Shown: one piece after another, positions 1 through 9,499 of the stretch
How positions within the stretch are numbered: position 1 is the first letter of the stretch
Layout: each line of letters begins with the position of its first letter
From: Ichthyophis bannanicus
Taxonomy: Eukaryota > Chordata > Amphibia > Gymnophiona > Ichthyophiidae
Assembly (NCBI GenBank): GCA_033557465.1
Contig: CM066040.1
Coordinates: forward strand, 327,502,297-327,566,296
DNA length: 64,000 nucleotides
Reading direction: 5' to 3'
Program-made: the position numbers and the translations under genes
The notes under the pieces: generated by a model
Told to the model about the DNA's origin: nothing
Database searches by the model: none
Seen by the model: the letters and a program-made list of their open reading frames with translations, nothing else

Positions 1-240
1 ATCACCGGAATTGGTCCTGTACATCCGGGTCGGGTGCCCCGCCTCCGGTCTGCCTATACTTCTCCTCCTGCCCGCCCTTCCCGCCCCCGTACAGAGCTCC
101 CCACACATCTCCTCTGTATGTGCGGAGATCTCTGTGAGTGGAATCGTCACCCTGACGTTTAGCAGGGATATACATCCAACCCCAACATATATCCCCGCTA
201 AACACAAATCGGAATGACCCCCTTAACCATTGCTCCATGG

Positions 241-661
241 CAGGGGTTCTCATCCCAGTCCTCTGGACACACCTAGCCAGTCACGTTTTCAGGATAACCA
301 CAGTGAATATGCACGAGAGTGACTTGCGTGCATCGACTTCACTGTATACAAATCTCTTTCATGCATATTCATTCTGGTTATTCTAAAAACATGAGTGGTG
401 GCGTAGCTCAGTGGTCAGAGCTAGTACCCAGAAGATCAAGGGTTCAATTCCCTCTGGTACTCCTTGTGACCTTGGGCAAGCCAGTTTATCCTTCACTGCC
501 TCGGAAGAAAAGGTCTAGGAATCTACTTCTGGTGATACCTTGCCAAGAAAATCCAGAGGCAGCTGGGTCGCTAGGAGTCAACACTGACTTGATGGCACTA
601 AAGAAAATTCTAAAATCCTGACTGGCTAGATATATCCCAAGGACTGAGTTGAGAACTCCTG
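241..661. mobile_element. Palindromic hAT-type nonautonomous element, split by a SINE
   Basis: The left end begins CAGGGGTTCTCA and the right end reads TGAGAACTCCTG, its inverted partner. The arms share a TTTTCAGGATAACCAC / GGTTATTCTAAAA-type core around a middle with two copies of the 'atgcatattcat'-type motif. A related copy at 53251-53412 has an exact 8-bp duplication, typical of hAT. Here the putative duplications (ctccatgg / ctctacag) match only 5 of 8, so the copy is old. The SINE at 389-606 is inserted in the right arm. It encodes no protein. Confidence 0.65.
389..606 (+). mobile_element. tRNA-headed CORE-SINE with RTE-like 3' end
   Basis: The head has a box A-like block (tagctcagtggtcagagc) and a box B-like block (gggttcaattcc). 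A CORE/MIR-like block (cttgtgaccttgggcaag) follows. The tail (aagaaaaggtctaggaatc, then gtcgctaggagtcaacact) resembles the RTE LINE at 9.1-12.7 kb. The copy is flanked by a 9-bp duplication, attctaaaa, at 380-388 and 607-615. Insertion inside the hAT-type palindrome dates it as younger than that element. Confidence 0.85.
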
Positions 662-1317
662 CTCTACAGTGACATCTAGAGGTCAGACTCTGGGACCATA
701 ATGACACATGGTTGTGAGGTACCTGACTTCAACAGGAGGGAGAAAGATGTAAAATAGAAGAAAATACACTGGGAAGTTGTGAATGAAGGCCTGGTGGCTT
801 CTTGACAGCAGTCCTACATCCAGCAAAATCCTAAACATAAAGACCTCAATGCCGTCTGCAACAAATTATACTCCTGCTGCAATTCTGCACACCATAATTC
901 AAAATTTTACACTTCTTTGTGATCATTTAAAATACAATACAGAAAAAAATAAGTATCACTCAAAAACAATATGCTTTGTTACTCTGACAAACAAAGTGTG
1001 CAGAATTTTGCAGAATTCAGACCTTTTGACACAGAATTTAGAATTTTCATATTTCCCTGGAGGGTTTCCTTCTAACACCACCAGGATAATGGACGTACTT
1101 TAAGTCACAAACATGCCATTTCCTTCTCTTTAACATTACCAAAATGCTCCTCTTCCATCACCTCCCACGAAGACTCGCAGCAAGCCACCCATCTCCACTG
1201 AAAACTCAGCTGTGTAACTTATCTTCCTCTAACGTCATTGCAACCACGAGACAGCTCTTCTCAGATCACTACAATGGCTCCCGTCCACTTCTGTAGAGAG
1301 TGTGAGCTTCTCCTACT
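662..1317. other. Unassigned AT-rich sequence
   Basis: No coding, RNA or repeat feature is recognised. A short open frame at 783-1103 resembles no family I know, and the base composition gives no sign that it is coding. Confidence 0.5.
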
Positions 1318-2495
1318 CACATAAGAACATAAGAACATAAGAAATGCCATACTGGGTCAGACCGAGGTCCATCAAGCCCAGTATCCTGTTTCCAACAGTG
1401 GCCAATCTAGGTCATACGTACCTAGCAGTTTCCCCAAAAGACGCAGGTTCTGCAGTGCTTGTACTAGGCCAAGCATTGGTATCCTGGGTCCCTTTTTAAT
1501 AGTGGTTTATGGACCTTTCCTCCAGGAACTTGTCCAAACCTTTTTTAAACCCAGCTATACTAACAGCCCTTACTACATCCTCCGGTAACAGATTCCAGAG
1601 TTTGATTACACGTTGAGAGAAGAAATATTTTCTCCTATTTGTCTTAAATAGTTCACCCTGTAGCTTCATTACATGCCCCCTAGTCCTTCTATATTCTGAT
1701 AGCGTAAACAATTTATCCACGTTTATCCGTTCCACTCCATTCATTAATTTATACACCTCTATCATATCTCCCCTCAGCCGCCTCTTTTCTAGGTTAAAGA
1801 GCCCTAACCTTTTTAGCCTCTCTTCATAGGAGTAGCCTTCCATCCCCTTCACCAATTTGGTGGCTCTTCTCTGTACTTTTTCTAATAACTCTATGTCCTT
1901 TTTAAGATACGGTGACCAGAATTGCACACAATATTCAAGGTGCGGTCGTACCATGGAGCGATACAGAGGCATTATAATATCCTTTGTTTTATTCTCCATC
2001 CCTTTCCTTATGATACCTAGCATTCTATTTGCTTTCTTGGCCGCCGCTGCACACTGGGCGGAGGGTTTTAACATGTTATCCACGATGACTCCTAAATCTT
2101 TTTCCTGGGTGGTGGTTTCTAATGTGGAGCCTTGCATCTTGTAACTATAGTGTGGGTTGTTCTTTCCTAGGTGCATAACTTTGCACTTGTCCACATTAAA
2201 TTTCATCTGCCATTTGGATGCCCAGTCTTCCAATTTATCCAGATCCTCCTGCAGTTTTCCACAATCCTCTTGGGTTTTAACAACTTTAAACAGTTTTGTG
2301 TCATCTGCAAATTTGATTACCTCACTAGTTATTCCCTTTTCCAGGTCATTTATGAATATGTCAAAAAGTAGCGGACCCAGTACAGATCCCTGGGGTACTC
2401 CACTATTCACCTTTTTCCATTGGGAATATTGGCCATTTAGCCCTACCCTCTGCTTTCTATTCACCTGCTTTCTATTCACCTGCAGCAACTTGCTG
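1318..2495 (-). mobile_element. CR1 LINE, 5'-truncated 3' half (family A)
   Basis: The left end is the CR1 3' terminus of this genome (repeated 'ataagaacataag' followed by 'catactgggtcagacc'). The same terminus recurs at 7.8, 13.7, 26.7, 31.7 and 55.2 kb. The copy breaks off in the RT domain near 2495, next to a short duplication of 'ttctattcacctgc'. It is one of the better-preserved CR1 3' halves here. Confidence 0.9.
1496..2488 (-). pseudogene. CR1 ORF2 fragment: C-terminal half of reverse transcriptase
   Basis: This is an open frame of about 330 codons without internal stops. It encodes the second half of a CR1-clade RT. RT motif B is [14 protein letters not shown] and motif C is KFADDTKLF. 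Next comes the thumb/C-terminal region with [23 protein letters not shown] and [17 protein letters not shown], then the terminal [10 protein letters not shown]. In a complete element the protein would copy the element RNA at a nicked chromosomal target. The endonuclease and RT motif A are absent because the insertion is 5'-truncated, so this is a dead copy although the remaining frame is intact. Clade assignment to CR1 rests on the FADDT and RRATK/MIEVYK blocks. Confidence 0.88.
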
Positions 2496-2510
2496 CCTTT
2501 CCTCTCTCCT

Positions 2511-2591
2511 AAGGAGTAGCCTAACAGAGACAGCAGTGGACTAAGAACCAGGGAAGGCAGCGTTCAAATCCCACCGCTGCCCCTTGTGCAA
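2511..2591 (+). mobile_element. SINE head fragment (tRNA-derived)
   Basis: The sequence reads aaggagtagcctaacagag, then gttcaaatcccaccgctgcc and cttgtg. These are the box A and box B arrangement and first bases of the CORE of the SINEs at 389, 4342 and 5258. The tail is missing. Confidence 0.6.
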
Positions 2592-3711
2592 ACTTACAGG
2601 CCCCTATTGAGCCTGCGGCAGTCAGAACATTTTTAAACCCCATTCGCCATGGGTAAAGTAAATCCCAATAGCAGCTACCACAGAACAACCGGATTTTGTG
2701 GTCAGCAACAGCGGCTCTCCATACAGTGGCAATCTTCAGCTGCCATCTGGATAGCCAATCTGCATACACTCAGGACAACTTTTTTATGTCTTAAGTTATG
2801 TATATATTTAACCGAATAGTGGCACTGAAAATCGTTGCTATCCAGGTAAGTGCCAGCTTCTCCACCCACAGATGATGTCACATTAGGCTCACCAAGGCTT
2901 ATCTCGTTAGCTGGCCCTTAGACTGTCAAACCTCCGGGAGGGCGGAAAAATACCTACTGTATCCAAATGTAATTCACCTTGAGCTAGTCCTGAAAAAGGC
3001 GTGAGCTAAGTCTAAAATCCCTTTCTTTCCCTCATACCCCTCCTCACAACTCTGTTAATTGGGCAAGCTGCTCTTATCTCTGCTGTTTTCCTCCAACACC
3101 AACTCCCAGCTTTCCAAATTGCTGCACTGTTCACCTGAGAAGCCCTCCTAAGTGGGTGTGTCCTGCTCCTCTGGCTAAATTTAAGTCCCGTCTAAAAATG
3201 TGCTTTGTAGCGCTATACAAATGATAAGTAGTAATAGTAAGTAATAAAAATGCATCTTTAAATCTTAAATCATGGCTCTTCCCGATCAGCCTTGCCAACT
3301 TTAACTAGGTTTACTGTAATAGATAAAGGAACTTGCTATCCACATCAGCCCCAGTGAGACCAAATATTCAGCGGCGCTATCTGGATAGTGCCGCAGGATA
3401 GTTCGTCAGATCGCTGCAGGATAGCGCCGGGGCAGTCTGTGGGAAGAGGCCGGCACCTCTGGATAGCAGCAGTCTTTAGTTCTCCTATGCGGATCAGTAT
3501 CCGCCTAACAGGACAGGAAAAAAGCTGTCTGGAGTGTGTGCGGCTCGGCTATCTAGAAATCACAGCTATCCAAAGAGCTGCCGACTGTGAATTCAAACCT
3601 TCTGCAGCAGCTGCTCTCAGTACAGCGCTGCCGAATATCCAGGTTTTCTTTACCCAGCTCAGGTTTTTGCGCCGCGAGCTCAACAACCCCCGTAGATTTC
3701 TCAGAAACTCT
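2592..3711. other. Mostly unassigned; short L2 tail and GC-rich stem-like motifs
   Basis: At about 3200-3248 an L2-type 3' end is visible (gtagcgctatacaaatgata followed by tagtaatag). Between 3370 and 3600 the motif 'ctatctggatag(c/t)gccg' recurs in both orientations. That suggests a degraded DNA transposon with inverted repeats, but no clear ends are seen. No gene is recognised. Confidence 0.4.
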
Positions 3712-3796
3712 CATTAGACTTGACTGTAAGTTCCAGAGGGCAAGGACTGTTTCTTTTGTGCATCTGTCCAACGCTGCGTACTAGAACTACTACGTA
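3712..3796 (+). mobile_element. L2 3' end fragment
   Basis: The block 'ttagacttgactgtaagttc', 'gggcaaggactgt' and 'cgctgcgtactag' matches the 3' untranslated end of the L2 copy at 21914-23266 (gtaagctctgacgagcaggg ... cagcgctgcgtgcg). It ends in degenerate 'actactacg' repeats. Confidence 0.7.
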
Positions 3797-3930
3797 TCAT
3801 TTGCGTAACGCTACACAACGTACGCAGTGCTCTATAGATACATGTAAGAGACGGCCCCTGCTCATCAGAGCGTACAGCCTAGTCTAGACAGACAGAACAA
3901 CAACTGGGGTCTAGGCTATGTCAAAGAAGT
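3797..3930 (-). mobile_element. L2 3' end fragment, inverted relative to its neighbour
   Basis: Read on the minus strand, this gives the same L2 tail: aagctctgatgagcag-type block, 'acagtccc'-type block and the 'gcgctatagaaatgat'-type terminus. It abuts the plus-strand tail at 3712-3796, so two L2 3' ends lie tail to tail. Confidence 0.65.
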
Positions 3931-4149
3931 GAACACGTCTAGTAACGTACCAAAAGAATAAACTGCAGCAGCGGTAACCATCTCTATTCCACAAACACAA
4001 TCCTAGAAGGGAGAGTAGCACACAGCATGGAAACACAGAAGTGTAATCCAGCCTCTCTCCTTCCATCCCAGTGTACGCTGCTAGGCAGAATACCACAGCT
4101 TTAAGTACCAGGGAGAGAACAGGGTGCCTATGTGCAAAAGCCGCTTACG

Positions 4150-4342
4150 AACAATGTGCACCAATGAGCCCGTGCCGACTCCTGGTGACCCGGCAGCCTC
4201 CGGGTTTTCTTGGCAGTGTGACTGGAAGTAGATTATCAAGCCTTTCTTCCTAGGCAATGGAGGGTTAAGTGACTTGCTAGTGGGAATCAAACCCTGGTAT
4301 CTTGTTTACTAGGCAGCTGCTCTAACCACTAGACTACTCCTC
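4150..4342 (-). mobile_element. CORE-SINE with RTE-like 3' end
   Basis: On the minus strand the order is a head with 'agtctagtggttagagcag' and 'ggtttgattccc', a shortened CORE (caagtcacttaaccctcc), 'aagaaaggcttgataatc', and finally 'ggtcaccaggagtcggcac'. It is the same family as 389-606 and 5258-5468. Its CORE has lost the 'cttgtgaccttggg' part. Confidence 0.82.
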
Positions 4343-4384
4343 CACATAAGCGCCTGGCTTTAGCCTATTCCATAAAGACACATT

Positions 4385-4680
4385 GGCACCTGAGGCAGAC
4401 AGATTCCATGTTGTTTATCCCAAGGGTAAGCGGTGGATTTCCCCAATCCACTTTAACAATGGTTTTATGGACTTTTCTTCCAGGAATTTGTCCAAATCCT
4501 TCTTAAACCCAGCTACACTTTTACTACATCCTCCGGCAATGAATTCCACAGCCTAATTACGCTTTCAGTGAAAAAATATTTTCTCCGATTAGTCTTAAAT
4601 GTGCTACTTTGTGGCTTCATTGTGTGTCTCAGTAGTATCTGAAGGAATTAACAAATCGATCTACGTTTACTCGTTTCAGA
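4385..4680 (-). mobile_element. CR1 LINE 3' fragment (family A)
   Basis: Minus-strand CR1 sequence corresponding to the C-terminal codons and 3' UTR of the copy at 1318-2495 ('aggaatttgtccaaatcc', 'tacatcctccgg', 'ttttctccgattagtctt'). It is diverged and lacks the extreme 3' 'ataagaacataag' end. Confidence 0.75.
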
Positions 4681-4689
4681 GAAGTAAGC

Positions 4690-5250
4690 AGAATTCAATT
4701 TTGGGTGAGGCTCAGAACATGAGGGGGGAAGGGCGATAGGCCTATAACCCCGCTCAGCCCTGCACTCACCCAGCAGCAGAACCTGCCATGTCATTCTCAC
4801 TGCTCTTGTTTCCTTCTTTCTAACTGCTATCTATGCCACATTTCTACTTTCCCTCCTCCCACTGGGGATATCCTGCCCTAGACTGGCTAAATCGGGCCTT
4901 TGCAGCCTGTTTAAATTTAAACACGGAGGCACAGTACTGCTGACATCGCAGCCCCTTTATCACTTTAAGCGCTACGATCGCAGCATCCTGCTTACCCCAG
5001 GAAAACCCATCTCTGGCACTGTGAGCCCTTTAAATTATGGGCCGTGCAGGCCACAGCCTCTCACTTTCCTCTGACACTTCCACCAGAATGGCAGCCCCCT
5101 TTAAATTTGGCAGCCTCAGCTCCACTGACACGGGCTGCTTTGTTCCCTCAGACATGGTGAAACAAGGATTTAAAGCAAAACACTTCCACAGTGGAGGAAA
5201 GAGTCACACAAAAGACGAGCTGACGGAGACCTTGAGGTAATTTTAAAAAA
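4690..5250. other. Unassigned sequence
   Basis: No recognised gene or repeat. The stretch 4900-5180 contains repeated 'ccctttaaatt(t/a)' phrases, which may be remnants of a local duplication. Confidence 0.4.
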
Positions 5251-5257
5251 TTAACGG

Positions 5258-5468
5258 GCCTTTGTAGTAGCTTAGTGATTAGAGCACTGGCTTGGTATTC
5301 ACAATATCAGGGTTCAATTCCCACTGGTACTTCTTGTGTCCTTGGGCAAGTCACTTAACCCTCCATTGCCTCAGAAGAAAGGCCTGGCAATCTACTTTGG
5401 TCACACTGCCAAGACAACCCAGGAGCTGCTGGGTCGCCAGGAGTCGGCATTGACTCAAAGACACACAT
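5258..5468 (+). mobile_element. CORE-SINE with RTE-like 3' end
   Basis: Head 'gtagtagcttagtgattag' and 'agggttcaattcccactgg', CORE 'ccttgggcaagtcacttaac', then 'aagaaaggcctggcaatc' and 'gggtcgccaggagtcggcat'. This is the cleanest copy of the family in the window. A 5'-UTR-like segment and a 3'-end segment of the RTE LINE are both visible in its tail. Confidence 0.87.
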
Positions 5469-5474
5469 CGCATT

Positions 5475-6475
5475 GAATTTGCACTGGCAAATATTTACTG
5501 CGTTTGGCGTGAGGACGGACCCAGAACCTCAGGGTGACATGGAGCAAGACTGGTAAAAGTTAAGCAGTTCAATGGCACATCTGCACTAATCCAGAAGATT
5601 CAATAAGGAAACTGTACTACAGCCAGAGCGCCCAAATGTCTCTAGGAGTCTTCAGATCCTAATATATTTACCCCAGGACGGAGCGTGGCTGCAGCAATGC
5701 AGTTCCCACTTCTTCAGAGGTGTTCAGGCCTTTCAGTGGGGTCACAGGGACTTGTCCAAGTTTATTTGCAGAGCTTGGCTACCTGGAAAACCAGGACCTG
5801 CTAGCAGCTCTGGGAGTGACTCTAACACATGGAAAACTTTTCTTAGCTGGACTGAGTCTTCTGCTTTCATACTATCAGATTACACATGCACACACACAAA
5901 ATATAACACCCTTCCCCTATTTTTAAACACCGTCTGAAATTCCCCCAGTGTCACGTTTCGTAAGGAAGGCCTGTATGTTTTATTTATTTTAAATCTTTTG
6001 AGTAGTAGCTGGCTCAGTGGCAGGGCCATCTGTCCCCTGTGTGGGCTGAGCATGGTCCAGCAGAAGTATTACAGCCCTGTGGGAAAGGGCATCTCAGCCA
6101 CTGCTCAACAGTGACACCTGCTGGCCTGAATCAGGGTGCACACACATATCTGACTCCAGAGGAGCATTGAGCTGTGGTCCCTTGCCAAGGACCATCACTG
6201 AAAAGGCTGGATTAAGTTGTGAACTACAAACTAGGGGGAAACAAATCCCAGGTAGCTAAAGCCCAGCAGAGGTTGGTTTTGATTGTGCTAGAAACGGAAA
6301 GGATGAGGAGAAAATAACTGACCCCTGTTAACTGGGTACCCCAGGGGAAATGGTCGGGTAAAGATATATTGTTTATTGTTGTACAGATATAGTGCCTTAC
6401 TGGTTCCATCAAAGCAGTTTCCAGTTTTCAAAGACCAAAATAAGATAACATAAAACACAAAAATGGGACATATTA
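5475..6475. other. Unassigned sequence
   Basis: No coding region or repeat family is recognised. Short frames at 5720-5937 and 6224-6412 have no family resemblance that I can name. Confidence 0.45.
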
Positions 6476-6478
6476 TTT

Positions 6479-6746
6479 TTATTTATTTATATTCTCTTAT
6501 ATACCGCACTATTCTGCATCGGTGTGGTTTACATTGAACAGGGCATTATAACTTGGAGATAACTATTTTACAGGGAACATGGGCTATGGAGGGTTAAGTG
6601 GCTTGCCCAAGACCACAAGGAGCACCTGTGGGACTAGAAACCCCAGTCCTTCCGGCCCAAGGTTGCTGTCCTCTAGTGGGATTTGAACCCCCAACCTTCC
6701 GCCCTGAAGTACCTTGCCCCAACCACTAGGCCACTCCTCCACTCCA
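6479..6746 (-). mobile_element. CORE-SINE with L2-like 3' end
   Basis: On the minus strand the head carries 'tggcctagtggttggggc' and 'ggggttcaaatccc'. The CORE is 'cttgggcaagccacttaacc'. The tail is 'ctgttcaatgtaaacc' followed by 'gtgcggtatataagag' and a TAAATAAA end. That tail matches L2 3' ends at 11600-11671 and 37980-38057 rather than the RTE tail of the other SINEs. There are roughly 60 extra bases between box B and the CORE. Confidence 0.8.
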
Positions 6747-6749
6747 AAA

Positions 6750-7785
6750 CAATTGAATACTTGCCAAATCAATGTACAGCTCATTAATCAAACCATTTAC
6801 AAACAGCTTAAGATAGCAAATGCTCGTCCAGAGCAGATTTACAGGTAGGGCGAGTAGAATAAGGGCGGAGTGGAAGTTCCTTCCAAACTGCCAGGCTAGT
6901 AGAGGACGAGAATTTGTTACACGGCTCAATTTCAAAAATGCTTTGCCCTACCCTATGCAACATTCCCATCTTTCTACTCATCCTAACATAAACTGCTTTT
7001 TCTGTTCATGCGCATTTTTACTCCCTCTCTCTCACACGCACACTCCTCCTGTTAAACCTCACACATTCATTCCTATAAGCATGAGAACACGTTTTCACAT
7101 ATCTGCTTTTCCAGTTCCTTATCACACGCTACATCTCCCGGGCACAAGGGAGCCCCAGGACTGCGGAGAAAGAGAACATTGGCATCGATTATCAAAGCCA
7201 CTTTTACACTAGCAAGCCCGAATCCCTCTCATCGATCACTTACAGTGTTCTACTGCACTGCTATACAGAATCAATTCCTTCAGTCACACACATATTACTT
7301 ACGTCCCCCCTTCACACCCTACGTGCAGCACGCTAGCTTACAATTAATCCTATTCGTTCTGTCTCTTCCGAGCATATAACAGACAGGGGACGATTTCCAA
7401 ACCATTTGCACAGAGACAAAGTCCATGAGACTTTCTACACACAGATTTGGCACTAATTTTCAAAGAGAACATGCATGCGTACTTGAAACATGCAATGGAT
7501 ACAAAATACCCATGGACATGTGCATCTTTTTGTGGGGGTGGAGGTTATTTTTCAGAGAAAATAAAGGTAGTGAATTTGAAAATATAGAAGTAGTTTCATT
7601 TATTATGATTTTATATACCGCTTATGGCTGCGGCAACTAGATGGGTTACCAGCAAAGGAAAATAGTACGGGATACACAAGGACGTGAGACAACCAAGGGA
7701 TCCAAAGACATGGGGGGGGGGAGGGAAATGAGAGGGGGGGCCTAGGTTTAGTAATAAAGTAGCATTTTAGAAGGGACGTCTAGGA
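6750..7785. other. Unassigned sequence with G-runs
   Basis: No gene is recognised. A possible L2-type tail remnant (ttttatataccgctta) lies at about 7608-7625. G-homopolymer runs occur at 7711-7740. A 130-codon open frame at 6820-7212 has no recognisable domain and is probably fortuitous. Confidence 0.4.
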
Positions 7786-7788
7786 AAA

Positions 7789-8022
7789 ATAAGAACATAA
7801 GATATACCGTACTGGGTCATACCAAGGGTCCATCAAGCCCAGTATCCTGTTTCTATCAGTGGCCAATACAGGTCACAAGTATCTGGCAGGTTCTCAAAAG
7901 ATACACAGATTCCATGCTGCTCGTTCAGTGGGTAAGCAGTGGATTTCACTGTCCCTCTTTAATAATGGTTTATGGATTTTTCCTCCAGAAACTTGTCCAA
8001 ACTGCTTTTAAAATCTGGAATG
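7789..8022 (-). mobile_element. CR1 LINE 3' end (family A), short
   Basis: Starts with 'aagaacataagatatacc' and 'tactgggtcataccaagg' and runs through 'cctgtttctatcagtgg' to the C-terminal codons, with 'aataatggtttatgg' on the plus strand. It is 5'-truncated after about 235 bp. Confidence 0.85.
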
Positions 8023-9095
8023 TCCAGAGCACAATATCCCAAAAACAGGGGAATGGCAGTCGTGTCTTCTAAAATCGCTCCATCTCCATGCCCAAAAACG
8101 AACATCCCAGTAACTGGGTCTGGATACAGGCCCCACGCAGGTAGCAAGGCCAGGAACGTGCATGGGCGTAGGCCGTTTTACAAATGCGGATGTCCTCGAA
8201 GTACATGCCCGCAGAACCGAGTACTTGGACACCCTGGACTATTTAAGTCAAAAGAGAGCATCTATGTTACAAGACTAGCACGTCCTGCCGTGCCTTTTCA
8301 GATACTCAGAATAGGAAGAGGTTTGGAGTAGGTATTTATGGGCAGGTTTCTTCGGCCGGAAAATATTAACCACTGCAATGTAAGCATATTTTGCTCTTCC
8401 TCTGGATGCACTGCAGCCATGAAACAAGCACATTTTTTGCGCCGTATTCATAGTCAGAAGCAGGTATAGGTGCGGACATCTCAACAACCAGGGCCTGATG
8501 TGCTTGCACCATTCTGAAATCATACTGTGAGATGCAACTCCGCCCACAGCATGCTTCCACCACGTCCCCATGCTACCTGGACATGCTCGCAACAGGGACA
8601 TCTATATACTCGACTTTCTAAAATGGCCCCAGGGCCATCTCCATGATTTTGACGTCTATGAGACTGTTTTCAGACATCCAACTCATGAAAAGAGCTTCTA
8701 AAATGACCCCCATAATCTACACACATTTTCTGATCCCACACAAAACAAATACCTGAGAATGCTTCCTCTAAATGCAGAAAAAATATGGGTGTTGTGAAAT
8801 AAGTTGTGTACTTTTAGCTGTAGCGAAGGAAGACAACATTCCGAAAGTCCATTTATGTGCATAACGCAGTTTCCACCTTCTCTCTACTATTCCTGCAGTT
8901 CTGAGTTACAAGGCAGACTATCCTAGGAGGAATAGCATGCAGACCGATATTTCCTGAACAGTAATAAGTATGTATTCCTTGCTATGCTCTGCTGGTGTAA
9001 AGGCCAAGGAAAAAGTACTTTGAGGGGAATGGGACAGTTTAGGCCTCATTTACTAATGTGTATTAATATGATTTAACACATGTTAAATAATTCTC
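8023..9095. other. Unassigned sequence
   Basis: No recognised gene or repeat. Around 9037-9070 the phrase 'cctcatttactaatg' resembles other 'tttactaa' phrases at 12.7, 28.0, 50.2 and 52.75 kb, possibly ends of an unrecognised DNA transposon. Confidence 0.4.
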
Positions 9096-9499
9096 CCTCA
9101 CTTGGTTTGCAGCTTGTCGTGCTGTGAGGGCTTGTGTGCATCAGTGATGCTGAGGGCTAAGCTATCGGTAGCTTAACTACTGGCAGGGTCTCCCAAGATG
9201 AACAGGTCTCAGCTGAGGTGCCAAACCAAGGCAAACCACCCATCTGGGCAGCAGCAGAATGGAACAGTGTTGTCGGCGGAGGATTACATTTCTGTGACAA
9301 CGCCAGTAACAATAGAATTAAACTGCACGGAAGAAAGGCCCGGCAAATCTACTTCCATATCTTGACACGAAAACCCAATGGATAGTCACAACAAGACAAA
9401 CTGCACTATAGTGCTGGAAGATGAGACCCCCAGGAAGGCACTCAACTGGCTACTGGGGAGGAGCTGAAGACCTTTCAGAGTAAAGCCAGCATTTATGAT

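Noticed and set aside
389..480. A functional tRNA gene
   Set aside because: Box A- and box B-like blocks are present, but they are followed by CORE and RTE-type sequence. Similar copies recur in the window, so this is a SINE head.
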